From Mesorhizobium sp. GbtcB19 (lineage in GTDB: Bacteria; Pseudomonadota; Alphaproteobacteria; Rhizobiales; Rhizobiaceae): a stretch of 64,000 bases of DNA. Shown here in pieces: positions 27,321 to 36,443 of the stretch. How positions within the stretch are numbered: position 1 is the first letter of the stretch; the number at the start of each line of letters is the position of its first letter. The notes under the pieces were generated by a model. That model was not told the origin of the DNA. It saw only the letters and a program-made list of their open reading frames with translations, and searched no databases. The DNA lies in NCBI RefSeq assembly GCF_019091085.1, contig NZ_JAGXJY010000007.1, positions 1-64,000 of the forward strand. The letters run 5' to 3'. A program made the position numbers and the translations under genes.

Positions 27321-28583
27321 TCAGACCGGCTTCAGGTATCGCTCGGGGCTCAGATCGCGCGCGTTGATCTCCGGCACCCGGTTCGACATGATGTCGGCCA
27401 GCACCTTGGCCGAGCCGCAGGCCATGGTCCAGCCGAGCGTGCCGTGGCCGGTGTTGAGGTAGAGATTGGCAACCTCGCTTAGCCCGATCAAGGGCGGCCC
27501 GTCCGGCGTCATCGGCCGCAAGCCGCACCAGAAGCTCGCCGCCTTGAGGTTCCCGCCGCCTGGGAAGAGATCGCCGACCGAATGTTCGAGCGTGCGGCGG
27601 CGCGATTCATGCAGGCGAAGATCGTAGCCTGAAATCTCCGCCGTGCCGCCGACGCGGATACGGTTGCCGAGCCTGGTGATCGCCACCTTGTAGGTCTCGT
27701 CCATGACGGTCGACACAGGCGCGGCATCGGCATTGCCGATCGGCACGGTGATCGAATAGCCCTTCACCGGATAGACCGGAATCGGCCGCCCGAGCGTGCG
27801 CATGAATTGCGCCGAATAGCTGCCCATCGCCATCACGAAGGCGTCCGCGGATTTCCATCCGGTATCGGTGAGCACATTGGTGAGGCGGTTGCGGTTCCTG
27901 ACGATTTTCCGGATGGTCGAGCCGTATTCGAAGGTGACGCCGCGCGCCACGCAGAGTTCGGCGAGCCTGTCGGTGAACATCTTGCAGTCGCCCGTCTCGT
28001 CGCCGGGAAGCCTGAGGCCGCCGACGAATTTCTCGCGCACGGCGGCAAGCGCCGGCTCGGCGCCGATACAGCCGTCGCGGTCGAGGATCTCGTAAGGCAC
28101 GCCGTATTTCTTCAGCACCTCGACGTCGCCGCCGGTGCCGTCGAGCTGCTTCTGCTTGCGGAACAGCTGCAGCGTGCCTTTGGTCCGTTCGTCGTATGTG
28201 ATGCCGGTCGCTTCGCGCAGCGCCTTCAGCGTGTCGCGGCTGTATTCGGCAAGCGGCACCATGCGCGACTTATTGAGCGCGTAGCGCTCGGCGGTGCAGT
28301 TGCGCAGCATCTTGAGCAGCCACGTCCACATATTCGGGTCGAAGGCCGGCCGCACCACCAGCGGGCCGTATTTCATCAGCAGCCATTTGACGGCTTTGAC
28401 CGGGATGCCGGGTCCAGCCCAGGGCGAGGCGTAGCCGGGTGACACTTCTCCGGCATTGGCGAAGCTGGTCTCGAGCGCCGGCCCGGGCTGGCGGTCGTAA
28501 ACAGTCACTTCGTGGCCGGCCTCTGTAAGGAAGTAGGCGGTGGTGACACCGATGACGCCGCCGCCCAACACGATGACTTTCAT
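27321..28583 (-). CDS. dadA: D-amino-acid dehydrogenase, small subunit
   Basis: A 420-residue FAD enzyme starting [19 protein letters not shown], with the dinucleotide fold GGGVIG, the [11 protein letters not shown] segment, SYSAQFMR, and a C-terminal [19 protein letters not shown] motif. It oxidises D-alanine (and other D-amino acids) to the oxo-acid at the membrane. The alanine racemase gene lies 88 bases upstream on the same strand, the classic dadAX arrangement converting L-Ala to D-Ala to pyruvate. It is distinct from the hydroxyproline-type dehydrogenase at 15390-16697. Confidence 0.94.
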   Translation of the reverse strand: MKVIVLGGGVIGVTTAYFLTEAGHEVTVYDRQPGPALETSFANAGEVSPGYASPWAGPGIPVKAVKWLLMKYGPLVVRPAFDPNMWTWLLKMLRNCTAERYALNKSRMVPLAEYSRDTLKALREATGITYDERTKGTLQLFRKQKQLDGTGGDVEVLKKYGVPYEILDRDGCIGAEPALAAVREKFVGGLRLPGDETGDCKMFTDRLAELCVARGVTFEYGSTIRKIVRNRNRLTNVLTDTGWKSADAFVMAMGSYSAQFMRTLGRPIPVYPVKGYSITVPIGNADAAPVSTVMDETYKVAITRLGNRIRVGGTAEISGYDLRLHESRRRTLEHSVGDLFPGGGNLKAASFWCGLRPMTPDGPPLIGLSEVANLYLNTGHGTLGWTMACGSAKVLADIMSNRVPEINARDLSPERYLKPV

Positions 28584-28671
28584 TCTATCTCCCTCAAAGG
28601 CCGGTTGCGCCGAGGCGCTTTGGCTGTTTTATCTGTGTGCCGGATTTTGCGGCGCCCGCCAAGGGGCGTGG

Positions 28672-29814
28672 TCAGGCGCCGACGTAGCGGCGGTGAAAGC
28701 GCGCGCCGAGGCTGGTCAATATCTCGTAACCGATGGTGCCGGCGTGGCCGGCCGCGTCGTCGACGCTTTGCAGCGGACCGATGAGCTCGACCAGATCGCC
28801 CTCGCCGAGCCGGCCGGCCGGAAGCGCCGAGATGTCGAGGATGATCGAGTCCATCGACACGCGACCAATGAAAGGCAGCCGCATGCCCTCGAACCAGGCG
28901 GCCGAAGCGGCGCGCCGGTGCCAGCCGTCGCCATAGCCGAGCGAAATGGTCGCCAGTCTGAGCGGCCCGTCCGCCTGATGGGCGTGGCCATAGCCGATGC
29001 CGGCGCCGGCGCCGACTTCCCGCGTCTGCGCCACCTTGGCTTGCAGCCTGATCACCGGCAGCATCGGATTGAGTTCCTTTGGCGTTGGGTTGACGCCGTA
29101 GAGCGCCGCGCCGGGACGAGCCAGATCATAGTGATAGGCCGGTCCGAGAAAGATGCCGGAAGAGTTGGCCAGGGAGGCGAGGGCTGAGGGCAGCATCTTG
29201 CGCAGCCGCTCGAATTCGCGCCGCTGCTTCTCGTTCGCCGCCACCTGCGGTTCGTCGGCGCGGGCGAGATGGCTCATCACGAAGCGGATGTCGATGCCCT
29301 CGAAGGTGCCCGCCTCGCTCGCGACCGCCTCGACCTCCGCCGGCGCCATGCCGAGCCGAGCCATGCCGCTGTCGACCTGGATGGCGGCAGGTAGAGTCCG
29401 TCCCAAGCTTCGCGCGATCTCACGCCAGGCCTTGAGCTGCGCAATGCTGTTGATGACCGGGCAAAGCGCTGCCGCCGCGGCTTCCGCTTCCGAACCCGGC
29501 GGCAAGCCGTTCAGCACGAAGATGTCGGGCCTCAGGCCGATCGCCTTGCGCAGCGCGATACCTTCGCCGAGCAGCGCGACGAAGAAGATATCGCAACCCT
29601 CCTTCGCCAGCGCCGCGGCCACTTGCGCGGCGCCAAGCCCGTAGCCGTCGGCCTTGAGCACGCCGGCGCAGCGCACGCCATTCAGCCGCGCCTTCAGCCG
29701 GCGATAGTTTTCACGGATGGCGCCAAGGTCGATGGTCAGGATCGCGCCGGCGGCCGCCTCGCTGACCGGCTGGCTGCGGGCGGATCCGATCAAAGCGCGG
29801 CTGGTGTCGTCCAT
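28672..29814 (-). CDS. alr: Alanine racemase
   Basis: A PLP barrel enzyme of about 380 residues that interconverts L- and D-alanine. It contains the PLP-lysine motif VLKADGYGLG (Lys54 from this start), the substrate segment QVDSGMARLG, and the catalytic-tyrosine region AGIGYGHAH, followed by SLGYGDGW and the MDSIILDIS segment. Position before dadA indicates the catabolic racemase (DadX role). Start is ambiguous: ATG at 29814 (MDDTSR) is preceded by a GGGGG tract; ATG at 29826 and 29844 are alternatives. Family C repeat lies immediately upstream of the region. Confidence 0.92.
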   Translation of the reverse strand: MDDTSRALIGSARSQPVSEAAAGAILTIDLGAIRENYRRLKARLNGVRCAGVLKADGYGLGAAQVAAALAKEGCDIFFVALLGEGIALRKAIGLRPDIFVLNGLPPGSEAEAAAAALCPVINSIAQLKAWREIARSLGRTLPAAIQVDSGMARLGMAPAEVEAVASEAGTFEGIDIRFVMSHLARADEPQVAANEKQRREFERLRKMLPSALASLANSSGIFLGPAYHYDLARPGAALYGVNPTPKELNPMLPVIRLQAKVAQTREVGAGAGIGYGHAHQADGPLRLATISLGYGDGWHRRAASAAWFEGMRLPFIGRVSMDSIILDISALPAGRLGEGDLVELIGPLQSVDDAAGHAGTIGYEILTSLGARFHRRYVGA

Positions 29815-29882
29815 GGCGACCCCCATCATTACATCAACAATCAATAGAATTCTGTCGTCGATGCAGCAACTGCCTGAGTCTG

Positions 29883-30011
29883 TCGAGATTCAGGTCAGGC
29901 CGAGTCGAAAATGACGGGTTCCGAGAACCGGAGCGGAGCGTACTTTTCGTACGTGAGCACCGGAAGCGCAGGAAACCGCCATTTGCAGGCCGGCCTCACC
30001 TGAATATCGGC
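29883..30011. repeat. 129-bp RIME-like intergenic repeat (family C, copy 1)
   Basis: The element begins TCGAGATTCAGGTCAGGCCGAG in pieces and ends CTCACCTGAATATCGGC, so the two ends are imperfect inverted repeats. The centre has a GTACTTTTCGTAC hairpin and CGGAAGCGCAGGAA. A copy of identical length lies at 44743-44871. It separates alr from the 3' end of rppH. Confidence 0.88.
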
Positions 30012-30015
30012 AGAC

Positions 30016-30534
30016 TCACCCTGCCAGGTGCTGGAAGGCCGCCACCACCTGCTCATAGACCTTGCGCTTGAACGGCACGATCAGTTCGGGCAGTTCCCGC
30101 ATCGGCCGCCAGGCCCATTCATCGAATTCGGCCGTGTGGCCGCCGGGCGGCGGATTGATCGCGATCTCGCTTTCGTCGCCCTCGAAACGGTAGGCGAACC
30201 ATTTCTGCGTCTGGCCGCGATAGCGGCCCTTGAAGGCGACGCCGACCAGATGCGGCGGCAGGTCGTAGTTGATCCAGTGCGGCGCCTCGGCAAGCAGCGA
30301 CACGCTGCGCATGCCGGTTTCCTCGTAGAGCTCGCGGCCCGCGGCCTCGATCGGCTCCTCGCCCTTGTCGATGCCGCCTTGCGGCATCTGCCAGAGCTGC
30401 GTCGTGCCGGCAAACTCGCTGTCCGGTTCGGCGATGCGGTGCCCGACCCAGACCAGGCCGGCCTTGTTGAGGATCATCAGCCCGACGCAGGGACGATAGG
30501 GCAGCGTTTCAGGATCGATTGTCTTTTTGGACAT
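30016..30534 (-). CDS. rppH: RNA pyrophosphohydrolase (Nudix)
   Basis: A 172-residue Nudix hydrolase starting MSKKTIDPE. It has the family's [11 protein letters not shown] start, [12 protein letters not shown] and the Nudix box [22 protein letters not shown] in two parts (GGIDKGEEP and RELYEETG), with acidic residues for metal binding, then KWFAYRFEG. RppH removes pyrophosphate from the 5' end of mRNAs and starts their decay. The ATG at 30534 is used; a GTG one codon upstream is also in frame. It belongs with ctpA and the deacetylase in the usual rhizobial order. Confidence 0.94.
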   Translation of the reverse strand: MSKKTIDPETLPYRPCVGLMILNKAGLVWVGHRIAEPDSEFAGTTQLWQMPQGGIDKGEEPIEAAGRELYEETGMRSVSLLAEAPHWINYDLPPHLVGVAFKGRYRGQTQKWFAYRFEGDESEIAINPPPGGHTAEFDEWAWRPMRELPELIVPFKRKVYEQVVAAFQHLAG

Positions 30535-30583
30535 CACTCAGGTTTCCAGCCGTTTTGAGAATCGCTCCGGCGAGGCAGATGGC

Positions 30584-30665
30584 GGGGCAGTTTCGAGAAC
30601 GGAGCGAAGCGTACTTAAACTAGGCTTGCACCGGAAGCGCGGAAAAACTCGGAGCGGGCTCCAGC
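30584..30665. repeat. Degenerate RIME-like repeat (family C)
   Basis: The stretch keeps TTTCGAGAACGGAGCGAAGCGTAC in pieces and CACCGGAAGCGCGGAAA in the same order as the intact copies at 29883-30011 and 44743-44871, but the outer inverted ends are lost. It lies just upstream of rppH, so this gene is bracketed by two copies. Confidence 0.6.
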
Positions 30666-30722
30666 CGGCAATCACTGGTGATCCAGTTGCCGCCGTCCCA
30701 CCCCAATGTCAAAATACGTCCC

Positions 30723-31052
30723 ATGAAGAATATCCAAATCATCGATGGCGCTCTGAACGCTACCTTCAGCATATTTCAGGCGACGGAGGAGGAATTCGCC
30801 GCCATTTTCCCCAACGGACAAGATATGGAATTGGCTGAAGATCTCTTCGAACGGCTAGGCGACGAAGAGGCTAGCCGTGTGCTGGCCCCGCTTTGGAATC
30901 GTCCCATCCTGAAGCGCGATGCACTCGGAATCCATGGGACGCTATTCTACAATGATCATGAACGTCGACACATCCCGCGATCAAAGCGTGAAGTCGATTG
31001 GGACAGTGGGCTCAACGAAGCCCAGAGAAAACTCTTCTCTCGCCATCGCTGA
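30723..31052 (+). CDS. Conserved-looking hypothetical protein
   Basis: A 109-residue soluble protein starting MKNIQIIDGALNATFSIF. It is acidic in the first half (QDMELAEDLFERLGDEEAS) and basic toward the end (ERRHIPRSKREVDW, KLFSRHR). No signal peptide, membrane segment or known motif is visible. It lies between rppH and the deacetylase on the opposite strand to both. Codon use is a little more AT-rich than its neighbours, a possible sign of later arrival. I do not recognise its family. Confidence 0.6.
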   Translation: MKNIQIIDGALNATFSIFQATEEEFAAIFPNGQDMELAEDLFERLGDEEASRVLAPLWNRPILKRDALGIHGTLFYNDHERRHIPRSKREVDWDSGLNEAQRKLFSRHR

Positions 31053-31081
31053 AATCGTTACCAGCTGATTTGGTTAAGCCA

Positions 31082-32272
31082 TCACCCTTTTTGTGGATCG
31101 ATGGCCACCGCCGAGATCGGCACGATCTCGATGCCGCGCTTCTTCGCTTCGGCAATCCAGGACGTCACCGTGTCGACAGTGATATCGAAGGCCGAACCGA
31201 TGCCGACCGCGCTGCCTTTGGCGCGCGCCGTCGCTTCCAGGCTGTCCAGTTTCTTCAGGATCTCGCCGCGATCCTGCACGGCATCGATCGCCATGTCGCC
31301 GGCGACGAACGGTACCCCGTCCTTCAGCGCCAGGTCAGGCGCTACGCTGCGCGAGGATGAGCCGTCATCGATATAGGCAAGTCCCCGTTTGCCGAGCTCG
31401 GCCATGAAAGGTTCCATCGCCGAGGCGTCGGCCGAAAAGCGCGCGCCCATATAGTTCATGACCCCGGTATAGTTGGTCGTGCGCGACAGCGCCCAATGCA
31501 GGCTCTTCAGGTTCTCGTCGGGGCTCGCCAACACCGTCAGCGTGTTGCGGCCGGGATTGACGTTCGGATAATCGAACGGCTCGAGCGGCACCTGCATGAC
31601 GATCTCATGCCCGCTCTGCCTTGCCGCCTGCATCCAGCGGCCGATGCTGTTGCCTTGCGGCGCGAAGGCCAGCGTCACTTCCGCCGGCAGCTTGGCGATC
31701 GCGGCCTGCGTGCCGGTCTGCGAGACGGCGAGCCCGCCGATGACGATCGCCACGCGCGCGCCGCGCGCGCCCGACCACGGCCGCGCATAGACGTCGAACG
31801 GCCGCCTGCCGTCGGCGGAGCGCATCGGCAGCGGACCGGTCTCGCTGGTCTCGATCAGCGCCCTGTCCGGGATATGGGCGACCTTGAGGTTCTGGCCGAG
31901 CGTCGACGGATCGCGGATGACGATCGCCGCCTTCGGCGGGCCGTCGCCTTCCTCGGTCTGGACGTGGATGATCTGCGGTCCGCCGCTCTTCATCGGTGTG
32001 CTGGCCTGCGGCGCGGCCGCCGCAACCGGGGCCGGGGCCGGCGCTGGTGCCGCCGCAACAGGCGCGGCGGTCACCTTGGGGGTCGAAACGGCTACCTCTT
32101 GCGGCTTGCGGAACGGTTTTTCGCGCAGCGCGATCGCGCCGGAGACGCCGATCACCCCGAGCACGGCCAGCGCCGCGACGAGAGAGCCGGAGCCGATGCC
32201 GCGCGAAGCAGGCCGCTTGGGCTGGAGCGACTGTCCGAGCGGGCGTTCGATGTCCTTACCGATGTCAGCCAA
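31082..32272 (-). CDS. Divergent polysaccharide deacetylase family protein
   Basis: A 396-residue protein with a short cytoplasmic N-terminus, one membrane anchor near residues 28-48 (SLVAALAVLGVIGVSGAIAL), a long Ala/Pro-rich linker (residues 55-90), and a C-terminal domain starting RVAIVIGGLAVSQ. It retains segments such as LAFAPQGNSIGRWMQAAR and the GIEIVPISAV end found in the DUF610/YibQ-type divergent deacetylases. Some canonical metal ligands of NodB-type deacetylases are not obvious, as is normal for this subgroup. Activity on envelope glycan is likely but unproved. It follows ctpA in the housekeeping block. Confidence 0.85.
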   Translation of the reverse strand: MADIGKDIERPLGQSLQPKRPASRGIGSGSLVAALAVLGVIGVSGAIALREKPFRKPQEVAVSTPKVTAAPVAAAPAPAPAPVAAAAPQASTPMKSGGPQIIHVQTEEGDGPPKAAIVIRDPSTLGQNLKVAHIPDRALIETSETGPLPMRSADGRRPFDVYARPWSGARGARVAIVIGGLAVSQTGTQAAIAKLPAEVTLAFAPQGNSIGRWMQAARQSGHEIVMQVPLEPFDYPNVNPGRNTLTVLASPDENLKSLHWALSRTTNYTGVMNYMGARFSADASAMEPFMAELGKRGLAYIDDGSSSRSVAPDLALKDGVPFVAGDMAIDAVQDRGEILKKLDSLEATARAKGSAVGIGSAFDITVDTVTSWIAEAKKRGIEIVPISAVAIDPQKG

Positions 32273-32464
32273 CTTATGTTCCCAGCACGCCGCTTGAAGT
32301 GAATGTCACGCTTTACGTGAAATCCTGCGCAATCCTCGGCGCGATACTCCAGACCGTGGCGCCCCAAGCTCGGTCCCCGAATCAAACTGCCGGAACCTCG
32401 CGGTCCCGGCAGCATTGCATTGCTTCGTTCAGCCGGCCAGAGCTTTACCCCGGCCGTGACGGCC

Positions 32465-33796
32465 TTACTGGTTCAGCACGGCCTTGTCAGGGTTCGGCGG
32501 GAAGGACGGGTCGGTCTTCTCGCCGCGCAGCAGCTGCTCGGCATAGATCAGCTGCAGGTCGTCCTTCGGATCCGGCGGCACATAGGCGGCCGAGCCCGAG
32601 CCGGTCGCGCTCTCGTCGGCGCCCTTGATGTGGCCCTTGAGGTCGGATTCGCCGCGGGTCAGGTCGCGGCCCTGCAGATCCGGCGGCAGCGGCTGGTCGA
32701 CCTTGATGTCGGGCGTGATGCCCTTGCCCTGGATCGATTTGCCCGACGGCGTGTAATAGAGCGCCGTCGTCAGCCGGAGCGCGCCATTCTCGCCGAGCGG
32801 GATGATGGTCTGCACCGAGCCCTTGCCGAAGGACTGCGTGCCGACCACCGTGACGCGGCGCAGGTCCTGCAGCGCGCCGGCGACGATTTCCGAGGCGCTC
32901 GCCGAACCGCCATTGACCAGCACGATCATCGGCTTGCCGCCGATGTCGTCAACCTGCTTCGGCTTGGCGTCGAAGCGGGTGACGTCCTTCGGATCGCGGC
33001 CGCGGGTCGAAACGATCTCGCCGCGCTTGAGGAAGGCGTCCGACACGCTGACCGCCTGGTCGAGCAGGCCGCCCGGGTTGAGGCGCAGGTCGAGCACGTA
33101 GCCCTTCAGCTTGTCGTTCGGCACCTGCTTCTTGATGTTCTCGATGGCGTTCTCGAGGTCGTCATAGGTCTTTTCGGTGAAGGAGGTGATCTTCATGTAG
33201 CCGATGTCGTTCTCGACCCGGAACTTCACCGCCTTGACCTTGATGATGTCGCGCACCACCGTCAGCTCGATCGGCTTGTCGGCGCCCTGGCGCAGGATGG
33301 TGAGCTTGATCGGCGTGTTGACCGGGCCGCGCATCTTCTCGACCGCGTCGTTGAGGGTCAGGCCGCGAACCTCCTCGCCGTCGATCTTGGCGATGTAGTC
33401 GCCGGCAAGCACGCCCGCCTTGGCGGCCGGGGTGTCGTCGATCGGCGTGATCACCTTGACCAGGTCGTTCTCCATGGTGACCTCGATGCCGAGGCCGCCG
33501 AACTCGCCCTTGGTCTGCACGCGCATGTCCTGCGCCTGCTCGGCATTCATGTAGGAGGAGTGCGGATCAAGCGAGGCCAGCATGCCGTTGATGGCGTTCT
33601 CGACCAGCGACTTGTCGTCCGGCGGCGTCACATAATTGGCGCGCACGCGCTCGAAGATGTCGCCGAAGATCGCCAGCTGCTTGTAGGTTTCCGAACCCGC
33701 AGCGTTCGCCGCCGAACCCGGTGCGCCGTAGACCAGGCTCATTGCCGATGCGCCCATCAGCGCGCCGGCAAACAGAAGCGACAGTTTCCGCATCAT
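32465..33796 (-). CDS. ctpA: Carboxy-terminal processing protease (S41)
   Basis: A 443-residue periplasmic serine protease. It has a signal peptide (MMRKLSLLFAGALMG, cleavage after ANA near residue 33), a PDZ domain at about 100-175 (GLGIEV, GVLAGDYIAKIDG), and a C-terminal S41 core with GGSASASE (296-303) holding the Ser and Lys325 in SFGKGSV. Such proteases trim C-termini of envelope proteins and cell-wall enzymes. The start at 33796 is one base past the stop of envC, so they are coupled; AAGGA lies just upstream. The next ATG in frame at 33793 is also possible. Confidence 0.93.
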   Translation of the reverse strand: MMRKLSLLFAGALMGASAMSLVYGAPGSAANAAGSETYKQLAIFGDIFERVRANYVTPPDDKSLVENAINGMLASLDPHSSYMNAEQAQDMRVQTKGEFGGLGIEVTMENDLVKVITPIDDTPAAKAGVLAGDYIAKIDGEEVRGLTLNDAVEKMRGPVNTPIKLTILRQGADKPIELTVVRDIIKVKAVKFRVENDIGYMKITSFTEKTYDDLENAIENIKKQVPNDKLKGYVLDLRLNPGGLLDQAVSVSDAFLKRGEIVSTRGRDPKDVTRFDAKPKQVDDIGGKPMIVLVNGGSASASEIVAGALQDLRRVTVVGTQSFGKGSVQTIIPLGENGALRLTTALYYTPSGKSIQGKGITPDIKVDQPLPPDLQGRDLTRGESDLKGHIKGADESATGSGSAAYVPPDPKDDLQLIYAEQLLRGEKTDPSFPPNPDKAVLNQ

Positions 33797-33797
33797 T

Positions 33798-35132
33798 TCA
33801 CGTCCTTCCAGAGAATCGATCCGCCCACCATGGGGCCGGATCGACGGGTTTTCCATCCTTGCGGAACTCGACATAGAGTTCCGACGCCGAATTTTCATTC
33901 CGCGAGGCCGAGGTGCTAGCCACCCGGGCCTCTCCCATCGCGCCGATCGGCTCTCCTGCGAGCACCGACTGTCCGGTCGCGACGCTGATTCTGCTCATCC
34001 CCGCCAGAACGACATGATACCCGTCGCCCGCATTGAGGATCAAGAGTTGACCATAGGAGCGAAACGGCCCCGCATAAAGCACGTTTCCATCCGCCGGCGC
34101 GGTGACGATGGCCCCCGATTGTGTCGCAACCATGTCGCCCTGCATCGCCGCGCCATTGCCGTCATCGGCACCGAAACGCCGTTTGATCTTGCCGATGACC
34201 GGCAGCGCGATCTGGCCTTGCAGCGCCGAAAACGGCGCCGATCCGGCGAGGCGGTTGGCCTCCGGCACCGGCAGCGCGGCAAGCTCGGTCGTCGAGGCCG
34301 TCGTGTCGCTGTCTGTCGCCTTCCGCTCGCCCGCCTTGACCTGGTCCTGCGCCTTGCGCGCCTTGTCGGCTTCGAGCGAGGCGATCAGGTCCTTGAGGCT
34401 GCTCGCCTTCGCCGCCAGGTCCTGCGAGTGCCGTTGCTCGGCCGCGATCGCCGTCTGGGTGTCGGCCTGCAGCTTTTTCTTGGCCTCGAGCAGCATGGTG
34501 AGCCGCTTCTTCTCCGCCGTCTGGTCGGTGACGGCGGTGGCGAGTCGCGCCCGTTCGGCCTCGATCGAGGCCGTCACTCGTGTCTGTTCCTTGAGATCGG
34601 CCATCAGCCTTTCGGTCTGCTGACGCAGTTCCGGCACCACCGCGCCGAGCAGGATGGCGCTGCGCACCGACGACAGCGCATCCTCGGGCTTGACAAGGAT
34701 CGCCGGCGGCGGATTGAGCCCCATGCGCTGCAACGCGCCGAGCACTTCGGCCAGCACGTCGCGGCGCGCCATGAGCGAAGCGCGCAGCTTCGTTTCCTCG
34801 GCCTTCAGCCCTTCGAGCTTGGCGCCGATATCCTCGATGTCCTGGCCGAGCTTCTGTTCCGTCATCGCCGACTGGATGAGCGCAGCGGTGATCGAGGCAT
34901 AATCCTTGCGCACCGAAGCGATATCGGCGGCAAGCTTGGCCAGCCGCTCCGACGACAGCGTGATTTCCTTGGAGACCTGCTCGTACTCGGCCCGGCTCTG
35001 ATCCGGATCGGGCGCGAGGTCGAGCGAATTTTCGGCCGCCCGGACCGGACCGAGCGCGACCACGGCGGCGGCAAGCGTCAAGCCGCAGCGGCTGCGCCAG
35101 GTGCGCGTTCTCGAATTCCAGCCTTCAGACAT
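33798..35132 (-). CDS. EnvC-like murein hydrolase activator, degenerate LytM domain
   Basis: A 444-residue exported protein. A signal peptide ends near residue 32 (GPVRA), a long coiled-coil spans about 45-270 (heptads rich in Leu/Glu/Lys), and the C-terminal ~110 residues form an M23/LytM fold (GAIVTAPADGNVLYAG, SYGQLLILNAGDGY). All three usual Zn/active-site positions are changed: the HxxxD region reads QGDMVATQ, HLS reads GMS, and LHFEIR reads LYVEFR. It should therefore act as an activator of an amidase such as AmiC, as EnvC does, not as an enzyme. It is in the ctpA operon. Confidence 0.88.
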   Translation of the reverse strand: MSEGWNSRTRTWRSRCGLTLAAAVVALGPVRAAENSLDLAPDPDQSRAEYEQVSKEITLSSERLAKLAADIASVRKDYASITAALIQSAMTEQKLGQDIEDIGAKLEGLKAEETKLRASLMARRDVLAEVLGALQRMGLNPPPAILVKPEDALSSVRSAILLGAVVPELRQQTERLMADLKEQTRVTASIEAERARLATAVTDQTAEKKRLTMLLEAKKKLQADTQTAIAAEQRHSQDLAAKASSLKDLIASLEADKARKAQDQVKAGERKATDSDTTASTTELAALPVPEANRLAGSAPFSALQGQIALPVIGKIKRRFGADDGNGAAMQGDMVATQSGAIVTAPADGNVLYAGPFRSYGQLLILNAGDGYHVVLAGMSRISVATGQSVLAGEPIGAMGEARVASTSASRNENSASELYVEFRKDGKPVDPAPWWADRFSGRT

Positions 35133-35276
35133 CAGGCCTCGACTCTATCCGCCGCTTCGTTAACGAACCATCAACCATGTTGGGAGCGCCCTACTCCAGC
35201 AGTGATGTTCAGCCTTTGAGGCGAAAATCCGAGCCGGGACAAGCAATCCCCAGCTTTTGGAGATGGCAAGCGCCAT

Positions 35277-35759
35277 TCACGAGCGATGATACGGGTGGCC
35301 GGCCAGGATAGTGGCGATGCGATAAAGCTGCTCGCCCAGCATCACGCGCACCAGCTGGTGCGGCCAGGTCAGCGCGCCGAAGGACAGCACCAGGTCGGCC
35401 TGATCGCGTAAGGATTTGTCATGGCCGTCGGCGCCGCCGATGGCGACGACCAGCGCCTTGCGGCCGCCGTCGCGCAACTGGCCGATGCGTGCGGCCAGGT
35501 CCTCCGAGGAGACAGACTTGCCGCGTTCGTCGAGCAGGATGAGGACGGCGCCGGCCTGCAGCTGGGCCTGCAGCTTCTGGGCTTCCTCGCGGCGGCGCTC
35601 ATCGGCGCTCTGCCCGCGGCTCTCGGGGATTTCGACGATGCCGGCGAATTCCAGCCCGACCGCGGGCCCGCTTTTGGCGAAGCGCTCGAAATAGCGGTCG
35701 GCGAGTTCTCTCTCGGGGCCGGTCTTCATCCGGCCCACGGCATGAACGGTGATCTTCAT
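35277..35759 (-). CDS. rlmH: 23S rRNA pseudouridine1915 N3-methyltransferase
   Basis: The 160-residue SPOUT methyltransferase methylates pseudouridine 1915 in helix 69 of 23S rRNA. It has MKITVHAVGRMK at the start, the AdoMet-knot segments LDERGKSVSSEDLA and VVAIGGADGHD, and ends SFGALTWPHQLVRVMLGEQLYR with HPYHR, given here in part. Length and ending are normal. It lies 62 bases after rsfS on the same strand, matching the common rsfS-rlmH order. Confidence 0.96.
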   Translation of the reverse strand: MKITVHAVGRMKTGPERELADRYFERFAKSGPAVGLEFAGIVEIPESRGQSADERRREEAQKLQAQLQAGAVLILLDERGKSVSSEDLAARIGQLRDGGRKALVVAIGGADGHDKSLRDQADLVLSFGALTWPHQLVRVMLGEQLYRIATILAGHPYHRS

Positions 35760-35821
35760 CCTCGCCCCGGCGAGCTTGTCCTAACGCGTACCGTGACGGT
35801 TCACGGCACGCGGATCAAGGC

Positions 35822-36199
35822 TCAGTGCAAGGTCTCTTCCTCGAGGTCCGGCGCCTGCCACATCTTTTCGAGATTGTAGAATTCGCGGACTTCGGGGCGG
35901 AAGACATGGACGATGATGTCGCCCGAATCGATCAGGACCCAGTCGGCGCCCGCCAGCCCCTCGACGCGCGCCGTGCCGAGGCCGGCATCCTTCAGCGCCT
36001 TGAGGAGGTGATCGGCGACAGCCGAGACATGACGGTGCGATCGGCCCGAGGCGATGACCATATAGTCGCCGAGGCTCGATTTTCCCTGGATGTCGATTGA
36101 GACGATGTTTTCGGCCTTGGAGTCTTCCAGACTGGCAAGGACTGTTTCGATGGCGAGGGACGCGGCGGCGTTTCCGCTGATCCCTGCCGGCGAAGGCAT
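35822..36199 (-). CDS. rsfS: Ribosome silencing factor RsfS
   Basis: A 125-residue protein with the RsfS core: SLEDSKAENIVSIDIQGKSS, GDYMVIASGRSHRHVSAVAD, VEGLAGADWVLIDSGDIIVH and VFRPEVREFYNLEKMW, each given in part. RsfS binds ribosomal protein L14 and blocks subunit joining in starvation. The ATG at 36199 has AGAAGG about 7 bases upstream; an in-frame extension to 36289 is less likely. Normally nadD would sit just upstream; here nadD is 3.2 kb away. Confidence 0.94.
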   Translation of the reverse strand: MPSPAGISGNAAASLAIETVLASLEDSKAENIVSIDIQGKSSLGDYMVIASGRSHRHVSAVADHLLKALKDAGLGTARVEGLAGADWVLIDSGDIIVHVFRPEVREFYNLEKMWQAPDLEEETLH

Positions 36200-36443
36200 G
36201 ACGTCAGCCTTCTTCCGCAGTGCTGTTCTCAGTGTGTTTCCTTTCCCAACAAGAACAACCAAATCACCATGCAAATCAGGTGACACCACTTAGATAGGCA
36301 GAGTTCCATTGCAGTTTCAAGACGACGGCCCCTTTTACCCGGGCCGCGCCTAGTCCCGGATCGCTGCTTTAGCAGAACCTAAAAAGCGGGAACTGATCCT
36401 GGACGCGTGGGTTATCGGCTGACCGACCAACGGGATCCCCGCC

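Noticed and set aside
31496..32302. Plus-strand frame of 268 codons
   Set aside because: Antisense to the divergent polysaccharide deacetylase gene, Arg-rich, no ribosome site.
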